Both the position numbers and the translations under genes were made by a program. The notes under the pieces are model-generated. The model made no database searches and had not been told where the DNA came from. It saw only the letters and a list, made by a program, of their open reading frames with translations. From Candidatus Gastranaerophilales bacterium (GTDB lineage: Bacteria; Cyanobacteriota; Vampirovibrionia; Gastranaerophilales; Gastranaerophilaceae), in assembly GCA_944323095.1 (NCBI GenBank), contig CALURE010000047.1:1-10120 (forward strand): DNA of 10,120 nt, in the 5' to 3' direction. Positions 1 to 5,385 of this stretch are shown here, piece by piece (positions within the stretch are counted from its first letter, which is position 1; each line of letters begins with the position of its first letter).

Positions 1-3
1 ATT

Positions 4-31
4 GAGATCCTGAAATAAATTCAGGATGACA
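4..31. repeat. 28-bp dispersed palindromic repeat, copy 1 (upstream of dapB)
   Basis: An 8-bp stem, ATCCTGAA (7-14) with TTCAGGAT (20-27), encloses the loop ATAAA. A second copy at 6682-6709 matches 27 of 28 bases, and both lie just upstream of a gene with a similar AGGAG ribosome binding site. The form resembles short hairpin repeats dispersed in many bacterial genomes. A role in the dapB leader is possible but not shown. Confidence 0.8.
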
Positions 32-63
32 GAAACAAAAAATTAAAATAAGGAGAAAAATTT

Positions 64-810
64 ATGATAAAAGTTGCGGTTTGCGGTGCTTTAGGGAAAA
101 TGGGAAAAGAAGTTGTTCAGGCAGTTACAGATTGTTCTGATATGGAACTTATTGCACAGATTGATATAGCAGGAGCAGAGTTTAAATCAATTGAGGAAGC
201 TCATAAAGCATGTGAGATTGATGTTCTGGTTGATTTTACCCAGCCGAAATCCATTTTTGAAAATGCAAAATACTGCCTTAATAACGGAATAAAAATCGTA
301 ATCGGCACAACAGGTTTGTCAGATGAGCAAATCGCTGAATTAAAAATTTTATCAAAAGAAAAAAATACAGGCTGTTTAATTGCGCCGAATTTTTCAACAG
401 GCGCTGTTTTGATGATGATGTTTGCCCGTCAGGCTTCAAAATACTTTGACAATGCTGAAATCATAGAACTTCATCATAACCAGAAAAAAGATGCGCCATC
501 AGGGACTTCAATAAAAACAGCCGCGATGATGGCAGAAGTCAAAGATGATTTTACAAAAGGCAACTGTGCTGAAACTGAAACTATTGAAGGCGCAAGAGGC
601 GGAACTTCTTATTCAAATATTCATATACATTCTGTGCGGATGTCCGGGTACATCGCATCTCAGGAAGTTATTTTCGGCTCATCAGGTCAGATTATGACAA
701 TCCGCCATGATTCAATGGACAGAAAATGTTATATGCAGGGGGTATTGTTAGCGGTTAAACATGTTTGTAAAAACAATGACTTTGTTTACGGATTAGACAA
801 TATTTTATAG
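64..810 (+). CDS. dapB: 4-hydroxy-tetrahydrodipicolinate reductase (DapB)
   Basis: DapB reduces 4-hydroxy-tetrahydrodipicolinate to tetrahydrodipicolinate with NAD(P)H in the cytoplasm, on the diaminopimelate/lysine pathway that feeds peptidoglycan. The N-terminal Rossmann fold carries the nucleotide-binding motif GALGKMG (residues 8-14) and the conserved GTTG (81-84). The catalytic segment ELHHNQKKDAPSGT (135-148) contains the His (H137) and Lys (K141) expected from E. coli H159/K163, followed by the substrate-binding SGT. The C-terminal stretch with HSVRMSG and IRHDSMDR is also typical. At 248 aa the protein is slightly shorter than the E. coli enzyme and looks complete. The ATG is supported by AGGAG at 51-55, 8 bases upstream. 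A weak hairpin (TGGC/GCCA, 818-829) follows the TAG stop, before a T-rich stretch. The neighbouring gene asd belongs to the same pathway but is separated by about 600 bp of repeats, so they are probably not one transcript. Confidence 0.97.
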   Translation: MIKVAVCGALGKMGKEVVQAVTDCSDMELIAQIDIAGAEFKSIEEAHKACEIDVLVDFTQPKSIFENAKYCLNNGIKIVIGTTGLSDEQIAELKILSKEKNTGCLIAPNFSTGAVLMMMFARQASKYFDNAEIIELHHNQKKDAPSGTSIKTAAMMAEVKDDFTKGNCAETETIEGARGGTSYSNIHIHSVRMSGYIASQEVIFGSSGQIMTIRHDSMDRKCYMQGVLLAVKHVCKNNDFVYGLDNIL

Positions 811-884
811 TAGGTTGTGGCTTTAGCCAAACATTTATTTTATTTTGTATAATTCAAGCCCCTCTCTCTAACTCTCTCCCCAAA

Positions 885-918
885 GTTAGTAGGGTGGGAT
901 AAGCTAAGCGTTCCCACC
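885..918. repeat. 34-bp palindromic repeat (GGTGGGA/TCCCACC), copy 1
   Basis: The ends GGTGGGA (893-899) and TCCCACC (912-918) form a 7-bp stem around an AAGC-containing centre. A second copy at 1276-1309 matches 32 of 34 bases, including the preceding GTTAGTA. It lies in the gene-free stretch between dapB and asd and is flanked by pyrimidine- and purine-rich tracts (about 859-881 and 940-951). Confidence 0.75.
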
Positions 919-975
919 GGACAATTTTTAAAGCCAACGGAGGGGAGGGGGTAGGTGACTTTCTTAAGACAGGAA

Positions 976-1055
976 GTTCAGAGGGTAAGAAGGTAGGAAG
1001 GTAAGCTATTTACATAAATAGCTAATCTTCTAATCCTCCTACCCTCTTATCTTCT
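976..1055. repeat. Long imperfect hairpin repeat, copy A
   Basis: A long inverted repeat is centred on the dinucleotide CA at 1013-1014. The inner arms AAGCTATTTA and TAAATAGCT are nearly perfect, and the outer arms (GAGGGTAAGAAGG and its counterpart ACCCTCTTATCTTCT) pair with mismatches. The same design, with the same 12 central bases, recurs at 3276-3357. No protein is evident inside. It is a dispersed element of unknown origin, perhaps a non-autonomous palindromic unit. Confidence 0.75.
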
Positions 1056-1076
1056 GATAATCATCCCTCACCCCAG

Positions 1077-1096
1077 CCCTCTCCCACAGGAGAGGG
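1077..1096. repeat. Small hairpin repeat (CCCTCTCC/GGAGAGGG)
   Basis: A perfect 8-bp stem, CCCTCTCC (1077-1084) and GGAGAGGG (1089-1096), has the loop CACA and is preceded by CCCTCACCCCAG. Similar CCCTCAcccc...CTCTCCC...GGGAGAGGG elements are widespread intergenic repeats in unrelated bacteria. A related element is at 9741-9791 in this window. Confidence 0.6.
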
Positions 1097-1104
1097 AGTA
1101 GTCA

Positions 1105-1147
1105 GTCATTCTGAATCGTCAGGTGAAAGAATCCAGCTTATAATGGC
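1105..1147. repeat. Dispersed repeat starting GTCATTC, copy A
   Basis: This stretch matches 3196-3238 closely: both read GTCATTC-x-GAA, then GTCAGG-x-GAAAGAAT, then CAGCTTATAAT. Short inverted bases ATTCT and AGAAT bracket it. It resembles the GTCATTCTGA...GAAGAATC repeats dispersed in many bacterial genomes. It is unlikely to be coding. Confidence 0.65.
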
Positions 1148-1153
1148 TAACAG

Positions 1154-1260
1154 ATGTCAGGAAGTCCGGAGGTCAGGCTGTTTACGGCGGGCAAAGCCCG
1201 CAAATAAGTTACTTTTGTGCGAAGCACCTATAACAGCTTGCCTTCCGGGCTTCTTGACTT
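1154..1260. repeat. Cloverleaf-like palindromic element with two inner mini-hairpins
   Basis: A 31-base left arm (1154-1184) pairs imperfectly with the right arm (1230-1260); about 23 of 31 positions match. The enclosed 45 bases hold two perfect mini-hairpins with three-base loops: GCGGGC-AAA-GCCCGC (1187-1201) and GTGC-GAA-GCAC (1217-1227). The second contains GCGAAGC, known for an unusually stable single-stranded DNA hairpin. The arrangement suggests a palindromic mobile unit or structured RNA. No reading frame of note was seen. Confidence 0.65.
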
Positions 1261-1275
1261 CCGTCGGCCAATATA

Positions 1276-1309
1276 GTTAGTAGGGTGGGATAAGCAATGC
1301 GTTCCCACC
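1276..1309. repeat. 34-bp palindromic repeat (GGTGGGA/TCCCACC), copy 2
   Basis: This is the second copy of the element at 885-918, differing at two positions in the centre (AAT instead of TAA). The GGTGGGA/TCCCACC stem is unchanged. With the elements between, it makes the 811-1320 gap an island of palindromic repeats. Confidence 0.75.
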
Positions 1310-1366
1310 CTGACACTTGGAAATATATAAAGAAAATTTGTGGTAGTTAAATTTCTTTACATAAAC

Positions 1367-1396
1367 TTAACCTCCTGACTTATTTGTGATTATAAT
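1367..1396 (+). promoter_or_regulatory. Probable sigma70-type promoter for asd
   Basis: A perfect -10 hexamer TATAAT lies at 1391-1396. TTAACC (1367-1372, four of six consensus bases) lies 18 bases upstream as a possible -35. It falls in the non-repetitive last part of the dapB-asd gap, with the asd start 23 bases beyond the -10. The assignment is from sequence only. Confidence 0.5.
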
Positions 1397-1419
1397 TTAA
1401 TACAAAACGGGGAGGGGAA

Positions 1420-2436
1420 ATGACAAAACCGAACATTGCAATATTAGGCGCAACAGGAGTTGTTGGCAGAGAAATTACTAAAATAGTTGACGAATTGAAA
1501 ATAGAATTTAACGGGATTAAATTCCTGTCAAGCGCGCGTTCTGCAGGTACAAAACTTGAATTTCAAGGGAAGACCTACACTGTTGAAGAAGCAAAACCTG
1601 AAAGCTTTGACGGTGTTAATATAGTTCTTGCATCGGCTGGTGCTTCTACGTCTAAACTTTTTGCACAGGAAATTGTTAAAAGAGGTGCGGTTTTAGTCGA
1701 TAATTCATCTGCTTTCAGAATGGAGCCGGATGTTCCGCTTGTTATTGCTTACGTTAACGATGAAGATTTGAGAAGGCATAAAGGAATTATTGCAAATCCG
1801 AACTGTTCAACATCTCAATTAATGCTTGTTTTAAAACCCTTAATAGACAAAAATCCGATGAAAAGGCTTATTGTTTCCACATATCAAGCTGTTTCAGGGG
1901 CAGGTCTTGCCGCAATCAACGAGCTTACGGATAACACAAAAGCCCGCCTTGCAGGTGAAAATTTTGAAAACAAATGCTTTAAAAAGCCGATTGCCTTCAA
2001 TGTAATTCCGCAAATTGATGTTTTCTGTGAAAACGGATACACAAAGGAAGAAATGAAAGTCGTTAACGAAACAAAAAAAATTCTTCATCTGCCAGAAGAT
2101 TTGCCTATTTCCTGCACAGCTGCAAGGGTTCCTGTCTACAACGGACACTCCGAAGCTGTTGATATCCAATTTGAAAACGAAATTACCCCTGATGAAGTGC
2201 GTGAGATTTTGAAAAATTCATTCGGAGTGAAAGTCATTGATAACCCCGATAACTTTGAATATCCGACAACAAGAGATGCGTCAGGAGTTGATCCTGTATT
2301 TGTCGGCCGTATCAGAAAAAATCTCGCATTCAAAAACGGGATTTCGTTATGGTGCGTTGCTGATAATTTGAGAATAGGTGCGGCGCTTAATACCGTCAGA
2401 ATATGTCAGAAATTAATAGAAATGGAGTTGTACTAA
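1420..2436 (+). CDS. asd: Aspartate-semialdehyde dehydrogenase
   Basis: Asd reduces L-4-aspartyl phosphate to aspartate semialdehyde with NADPH in the cytoplasm, the branch point toward diaminopimelate/lysine, threonine and methionine. The NADP-binding loop GATGVVG is at residues 10-16 and a cofactor-contacting SSARSAGT at 37-44. The catalytic cysteine is C129 in NPNCST, Q156 lies in YQAVSGAG, the substrate-binding arginine is R236 and the catalytic histidine H243 in NGHSEAV. The length of 338 aa fits the shorter Gram-positive/cyanobacterial-like branch of the family. The start is set by a G-rich Shine-Dalgarno GGGGAGG (1409-1415) close to the ATG. A perfect TATAAT lies upstream. The next small gene begins one base after the stop, so the two are likely co-transcribed. 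All key residues are present. Confidence 0.97.
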   Translation: MTKPNIAILGATGVVGREITKIVDELKIEFNGIKFLSSARSAGTKLEFQGKTYTVEEAKPESFDGVNIVLASAGASTSKLFAQEIVKRGAVLVDNSSAFRMEPDVPLVIAYVNDEDLRRHKGIIANPNCSTSQLMLVLKPLIDKNPMKRLIVSTYQAVSGAGLAAINELTDNTKARLAGENFENKCFKKPIAFNVIPQIDVFCENGYTKEEMKVVNETKKILHLPEDLPISCTAARVPVYNGHSEAVDIQFENEITPDEVREILKNSFGVKVIDNPDNFEYPTTRDASGVDPVFVGRIRKNLAFKNGISLWCVADNLRIGAALNTVRICQKLIEMELY

Positions 2437-2437
2437 T

Positions 2438-2671
2438 ATGAAAATAACAAAATTAACAATTACCCCTCTATCAAAAGGCTGGTACGGCACAGTTATAGAA
2501 TCGCCTGCACCTGAAAGAGCAGGAAGATTGATTAAAGAAAGACTAAATTGCGGTTATACAAATCAAGATAAGCCGGCAGGTATTTTCAGGAAAATCCCCG
2601 CGTTTTTAAAGGGATTTGTTAATCCTGAATGTAAAAAGCCTGATGAGAGAAAATTTACGACTACAGGTTAA
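2438..2671 (+). CDS. Small hypothetical protein downstream of asd
   Basis: This 77-aa protein is not a family I recognise. It begins one base after the asd TAA, with GGAG (2424-2427) inside the asd 3' end ten bases before the ATG, so it is probably translated from the asd message. It is basic (many Lys/Arg) and soluble, with no signal peptide or membrane segment. It has two cysteines (in RLNCGY and NPECKK), a central Pro/Gly-rich part and a threonine-rich tail ending TTTG. The first residues, MKITKLTITPL, loosely recall the MKI-start of two larger proteins in this window. A weak hairpin follows at 2682-2699. Coding is supported by position, ribosome binding site and reasonable composition, not by homology. 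Confidence 0.65.
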   Translation: MKITKLTITPLSKGWYGTVIESPAPERAGRLIKERLNCGYTNQDKPAGIFRKIPAFLKGFVNPECKKPDERKFTTTG

Positions 2672-2681
2672 TAATTCTTAA

Positions 2682-2714
2682 CAGAAAAGCAATTTTCTGC
2701 CATATTTTGTTTTT
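2682..2714 (+). terminator. Possible weak terminator after the asd-linked small gene
   Basis: A 7-bp stem, CAGAAAA (2682-2688) with TTTTCTG (2693-2699), has the loop GCAA and is followed by a T-rich run interrupted by other bases. The stem is AT-rich and the T-tract is not immediate, so termination would be inefficient. The same stretch also holds a possible promoter (TTAACA at 2678, CATATT at 2701, 17-base spacer). Confidence 0.35.
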
Positions 2715-2747
2715 ATAAAAATAGGGAAAAATATGGAGTATATTATT

Positions 2748-2882
2748 ATGAAAAAACAGGAAACAAAAAAAGGTCTTGAAGTAAAAAAAGAAATTTCAAA
2801 AAAACTTGAAAATTATGAAAAGGAAATTGATGTTCCGAGACTAACTTCAGACTATCTCGATCAAACATTACAGATTGCTTAA
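2748..2882 (+). CDS. Micropeptide A (44 aa), C-terminal QIA family
   Basis: This short frame begins at ATG 2748 with GGAG at 2736-2739, eight bases upstream; an in-frame ATG at 2733 is less well placed. The peptide is strongly charged and lysine/glutamate-rich in its first 30 residues, probably helical. It ends in DVPRLTSDYLDQTLQIA. A second micropeptide at 3047-3190 ends in EMPRSTVEMLEQTCQIA, with 9 of 17 residues identical, all substitutions D/E or V/M types included, and the same QIA stop. That shared tail is the best evidence that both are real genes. A strong terminator starts 4 bases after the stop, so this is a separate short transcript or the end of the asd transcript. Function is unknown. 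A RiPP-like precursor or small regulatory protein is conceivable, but no modifying enzyme is nearby. Confidence 0.7.
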   Translation: MKKQETKKGLEVKKEISKKLENYEKEIDVPRLTSDYLDQTLQIA

Positions 2883-2885
2883 CAA

Positions 2886-2915
2886 AAAGCCCGCATAAGC
2901 GGGCTTTAAAATTTT
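2886..2915 (+). terminator. Rho-independent terminator after micropeptide A
   Basis: A perfect 9-bp stem, AAAGCCCGC (2886-2894) and GCGGGCTTT (2899-2907), has the tetraloop ATAA and is followed by AAAATTTTTATT. The GC core with A- and T-rich flanks is the classic intrinsic terminator shape. It separates the two related micropeptide genes into different transcripts. Confidence 0.88.
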
Positions 2916-2984
2916 TATTAACAAACATTACAATATTACCCGACAGGGTTGTATAAAAAAATTTTTTTTAGAGTACAATATATA

Positions 2985-2990
2985 TATAAT
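2985..2990 (+). promoter_or_regulatory. Possible -10 element for micropeptide B
   Basis: A perfect TATAAT lies 56 bases before the ATG of the second micropeptide, in a very AT-rich stretch. No good -35 is seen at the right distance. An alternative is TACAAT (2974-2979) with TTGTAT (2949-2954) at a long 19-base spacing. The presence of a promoter is supported by the terminator just upstream. Confidence 0.4.
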
Positions 2991-3046
2991 AGATATCAGA
3001 TTGGGAAAAATTTACCCCCTCGGATTTCGGAAAGGGATCACATAAT

Positions 3047-3190
3047 ATGGATAAGAAGCATAATATTGTCCTTGAAAAGGATATAAAAAAAGAGTCCGCT
3101 CAATTAAACGGAGTAAAGGTTAACCCTCAGGACTTTGAAATGCCGCGTTCTACAGTTGAAATGCTTGAGCAAACATGTCAGATTGCTTAA
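3047..3190 (+). CDS. Micropeptide B (47 aa), C-terminal QIA family
   Basis: A second charged micropeptide is related to the 44-aa one at 2748-2882. Both have a Lys/Glu-rich N-terminal half containing a KKE element and a conserved tail with pattern [DE]-[VM]-P-R-x-T-x3-L-[DE]-Q-T-x-Q-I-A. The ATG is preceded by AAAGGGA (3031-3037), ten bases upstream. It has its own probable promoter and a leader of about 50 bases, in which a C5 tract (3015-3019) could pair either with GGG (3003-3005) or with the AGGG of the ribosome binding site. The peptide has one cysteine (C44), four residues from the end, absent from its partner. No signal peptide or membrane segment is present. A repeat island follows directly. 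Function is unknown and the family was not recognised. Confidence 0.7.
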   Translation: MDKKHNIVLEKDIKKESAQLNGVKVNPQDFEMPRSTVEMLEQTCQIA

Positions 3191-3195
3191 ATTAT

Positions 3196-3238
3196 GTCAT
3201 TCAGAACTGTCAGGCGAAAGAATTCAGCTTATAATAGC
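3196..3238. repeat. Dispersed repeat starting GTCATTC, copy B
   Basis: This is the second copy of the repeat at 1105-1147, sharing GTCATTC, GTCAGG, GAAAGAAT and CAGCTTATAAT with a few substitutions. It begins six bases after the micropeptide B stop. In both islands this repeat lies close to the long hairpin repeat, although their order differs. Confidence 0.65.
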
Positions 3239-3275
3239 GACGGATCTAAAGAAGTGCGATGGTCAAGCTAATTTA

Positions 3276-3357
3276 GAGGATAAGAAGCTAAGAAGATATG
3301 AGGGTAAGCTATTTACATAAATAGCTTATCTTCCAATCCTCCTATCTTCTTATCTTC
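3276..3357. repeat. Long hairpin repeat, copy B (two 40-base arms)
   Basis: Two 40-base arms (3276-3315 and 3318-3357) are inverted copies separated only by CA; 32 of 40 positions match, and several of the rest are G/A differences that would be G-U pairs in RNA. The central bases AAGCTATTTA-CA-TAAATAGCTT are shared with copy A near 980-1055. Nothing in it looks coding. In the plus orientation it would give a very long RNA hairpin just before the rfaE2 promoter region, and might also stop transcription. Confidence 0.8.
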
Positions 3358-3405
3358 AATTTGCCTGTTTTGTTAAAATTTTATATTACTTTTTGTTAAC
3401 GTTAA

Positions 3406-3434
3406 GCGACTTTCTAACCTGTTTTTGTTACAAT
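3406..3434 (+). promoter_or_regulatory. Possible promoter of the rfaE2-lpx cluster
   Basis: A -10-like TACAAT (3429-3434) lies 17 bases after GCGACT (3406-3411, three of six -35 consensus bases). The site sits between the hairpin repeat and the first gene of the cluster, where a promoter is expected. The -35 match is poor, so it is tentative. Confidence 0.3.
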
Positions 3435-3455
3435 TAGTTTTAAGGAAACAGGGAT

Positions 3456-3920
3456 ATGTTAGTAACGAGAGCAGATATTAAAAGTTTGAGGGATATTTTA
3501 CGTAATTCCGGAAAGACCGTGGTCTGTACAAACGGATGTTTTGACATCCTTCATACAGGACATGTAAAATATCTTGAAAAAACAAAATCTTTTGCAGACT
3601 ATTTGATAGTTTTATTGAACTCGGATAAATCAGTTAAAAGCATTAAAGGACCTTCGCGTCCTGTTAATAATGAAAAAGATCGTGCAGAAATATTAAGCGC
3701 TTTGAGATGTGTAGATTATGTGGTATTATTTGATGAAGACAGTCCTAAAAATCTTTTAGATGAAATAAAACCTGATGTTTACACAAAAGGGGCGGATTAT
3801 ACCATGGAAACACTTCCGGAAGCGGATATAATGAGAAAAAACGGAACACGAGTTGAGTTTATAGAATTTGTAGAAGGCAAATCAACTACAAAAACTATTC
3901 AAAAAATGAAAGGTATATAA
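3456..3920 (+). CDS. rfaE2: D-glycero-beta-D-manno-heptose 1-phosphate nucleotidyltransferase (RfaE2 / HldE C-terminal type)
   Basis: This is a stand-alone cytidylyltransferase-fold enzyme that transfers AMP to heptose 1-phosphate, giving ADP-heptose for the LPS inner core; it acts in the cytoplasm. The 154 residues match the C-terminal domain of bifunctional HldE. Visible motifs are TNGCFDILHTGHVKYLE (25-41) with the HxGH nucleotide-binding signature H33-H36, LLNSDKSVKSIKG with the SRPVNNEKDRAEIL segment (67-80), PDVYTKGADY (106-115) and the C-terminal GKSTTKTI (141-148). The kinase half is not in this window, so it would be a separate gene (rfaE1 type). AAGGA (3442-3446) lies nine bases before the ATG. 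It heads a same-strand cluster leading into lpxD, lpxC and fabZ. A related nucleotidyltransferase specificity (for example GDP-heptose or glycerol phosphate) cannot be excluded from sequence alone. Confidence 0.88.
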   Translation: MLVTRADIKSLRDILRNSGKTVVCTNGCFDILHTGHVKYLEKTKSFADYLIVLLNSDKSVKSIKGPSRPVNNEKDRAEILSALRCVDYVVLFDEDSPKNLLDEIKPDVYTKGADYTMETLPEADIMRKNGTRVEFIEFVEGKSTTKTIQKMKGI

Positions 3921-3926
3921 AAAAAT

Positions 3927-4262
3927 ATGAGCGGATATGTTTATGTACTTTTTGACAAACCTGATAATAATCTCAGCATAGGTGTAACATCTAATCTGCT
4001 TCTTTTGATGTTTGAAACTAAAAATAACAGGGAAACGGAAATAAATAAACTTGCTTATTATGAAAAATACGGCGATATAACAGAGGCAATCGTCCGAGAA
4101 AAAGAATTGCAGGAGCTTTCAAAAACTGATCTGGTATCCTTAATACAGTCAGATAATGAGCACTGGCAGGATTTGCATGACGCAATTCTTAAAATATGGA
4201 ATGACTCGGCTAAACTGCATGAAGAAAATCAAATAAAAAGACATAAAGGAGAAAATATATGA
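3927..4262 (+). CDS. Degenerate GIY-YIG domain protein
   Basis: The 111-aa protein matches the small stand-alone GIY-YIG proteins (YhbQ/UPF0213 group) in order: GYVYVLFDKPDN (3-14), SIGVTSN (17-23), KLAYYEKYGDITEAIVREKEL (41-61) and the C-terminal W-x-DL segment (80-83). Family members usually read YIGVTSNL-x-KR-x2-EHK. Here the YIG tyrosine is S17, the conserved arginine position is L27 within four leucines, and the EHK is ETK. The REK (57-59) is kept, but the following K-x-W-x-R part is not. It is therefore probably not an active nuclease, or has been repurposed. A lysine/glutamate-rich tail (97-111) extends past the domain. It starts 6 bases after rfaE2, and its TGA overlaps the lpxD ATG as ATGA, which suggests translational coupling. 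Why it sits among LPS genes is unclear. Confidence 0.75.
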   Translation: MSGYVYVLFDKPDNNLSIGVTSNLLLLMFETKNNRETEINKLAYYEKYGDITEAIVREKELQELSKTDLVSLIQSDNEHWQDLHDAILKIWNDSAKLHEENQIKRHKGENI

Positions 4263-5347
4263 AAACATTTTCGGTAGAAGAAATTACACAAATTACCGGC
4301 GGTATGTTAACAAAAGTTGAGGACGTAAAAATAACACAAATTGCACCGCCTTTACTTTCTGATGAAAACACTCTTGCTCTTGCACTCGGCGAAGATGAAA
4401 TTGCAAATCTTTCAAAATCAAAAGCAAAAGCTGCTCTTGTTCCTTTAGGAGTCCAAATTGACGGGCTGACAACCATAGAAGTTGAAAGACCCAGACTTGC
4501 TATGATGAAACTTTTAAATCTTTTTTATGTTGCACCCAGAGTTTACAAAGGAATCCACCCGAGTGCAGTTGTTGATGAAACCGCAAAATTAGGTGAAAAC
4601 GTTGAAATAGGACCTAATGTAGTAATCTCGCATGACGCAGTTATCGGTGATAACACAAGAATTGCAGCTAATTCATACATTGGCGGCGGTGTAAAAATTG
4701 GTAAAAACTGTTTCTTCCATGCAGGTGTAAATGTTGGTGACAGAGTTCAGGTCGGAGATGATGTAATTTTACATCACGGAGTATCTTTAGGCGCAGACGG
4801 CTTCAGCTTTGTAACTGAAAATCCGGATAACATTGAACAGGCAAGAAAAGACGGAGAAATTAAAGATGCAAACAAAAAACAGGTTATCTTTAAAATCCCG
4901 TCAATCGGTGCCGTTGTAATAGGCAACAATGTAGAAATAGGTGCTAACACTACAATAGACAGAGGAACAATTGAAAATACAACTATCGGCGACAATACAA
5001 AAATTGATGATCAGGTTATGATAGGACACAACTGTAAAATCGGCGAAGGATGTTTGATTGTTTCTCAGGTTGGTATTGCCGGAAGCTGTGTAATCGGCGA
5101 CAGAGTTGTTATTGCAGGTCAGGCAGGTCTTGCAGATCATATTGAAATCGGGTCTGACACAATTATTACTGCAAAAGCAGGTGTTACAAAATCATTCCCC
5201 GAAAAATCAATAGTTGTAGGTATTCCTGCTATGCCGAGAAAAGACTTTATCAAACAATTGAAAACGATGAAAGATGCACAGGAAATATTTGCGAAATTCC
5301 GCAAATATGAACCAATGCTAAAGATGTTTGAAGAAGAACACCATTAA
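4259..5347 (+). CDS. lpxD: UDP-3-O-acylglucosamine N-acyltransferase (LpxD)
   Basis: LpxD adds a 3-hydroxyacyl chain from ACP to the 2-amino group of UDP-3-O-acylglucosamine, the third step of lipid A synthesis, as a cytoplasmic trimer. The N-terminal uridine-binding domain (about 1-98) is followed by a left-handed beta-helix of hexapeptide repeats (about 99-325; many [VI]-G-x-[ND] steps) and a helical C-terminal tail (326-362). The catalytic histidine is H257 in MIGHNCKIG, and GADGFSF (178-184) and NTTIDRG (230-236) are family signatures. Compared with E. coli LpxD there are about 20 extra charged residues after GFSF (roughly 185-208). The length of 362 aa is otherwise usual. The ATG overlaps the stop of the preceding gene by 4 bases, with AAAGGAG (about 4246-4252) upstream. 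A repeat-bounded insert separates it from lpxC. Confidence 0.95.
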   Translation: MKTFSVEEITQITGGMLTKVEDVKITQIAPPLLSDENTLALALGEDEIANLSKSKAKAALVPLGVQIDGLTTIEVERPRLAMMKLLNLFYVAPRVYKGIHPSAVVDETAKLGENVEIGPNVVISHDAVIGDNTRIAANSYIGGGVKIGKNCFFHAGVNVGDRVQVGDDVILHHGVSLGADGFSFVTENPDNIEQARKDGEIKDANKKQVIFKIPSIGAVVIGNNVEIGANTTIDRGTIENTTIGDNTKIDDQVMIGHNCKIGEGCLIVSQVGIAGSCVIGDRVVIAGQAGLADHIEIGSDTIITAKAGVTKSFPEKSIVVGIPAMPRKDFIKQLKTMKDAQEIFAKFRKYEPMLKMFEEEHH

Positions 5348-5353
5348 GACAAA

Positions 5354-5385
5354 GTTGAAAGGTTGAAAGGTTTAATGGTTGAACA
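5354..5385. repeat. Left inverted octamer array flanking the four-helix-bundle gene
   Basis: Four consecutive 8-bp units read GTTGAAAG, GTTGAAAG, GTTTAATG and GTTGAACA. They start six bases after the lpxD stop. The right array at 5781-5812 holds four units in inverted orientation, and the two 32-base arms pair at 27 of 32 positions. The likely ATG of the enclosed gene (5375) lies inside this array. Confidence 0.8.

Noticed and set aside
1154..1260. tRNA or tmRNA-like cloverleaf
   Set aside because: The arms are too long, and no T-loop, anticodon-loop or CCA-type features are present; a palindromic repeat explains it better.
1894..2333. Minus-strand frames inside asd
   Set aside because: They are antisense shadows of a well-conserved gene, with no ribosome binding site or recognisable motif.
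3135..3320. 61-aa plus-strand frame
   Set aside because: It is out of frame with the micropeptide it overlaps and otherwise runs through dispersed repeats, including one arm of the long hairpin.
4774..5140. Minus-strand frames inside lpxD
   Set aside because: They are shadows of the regular hexapeptide-repeat coding sequence.
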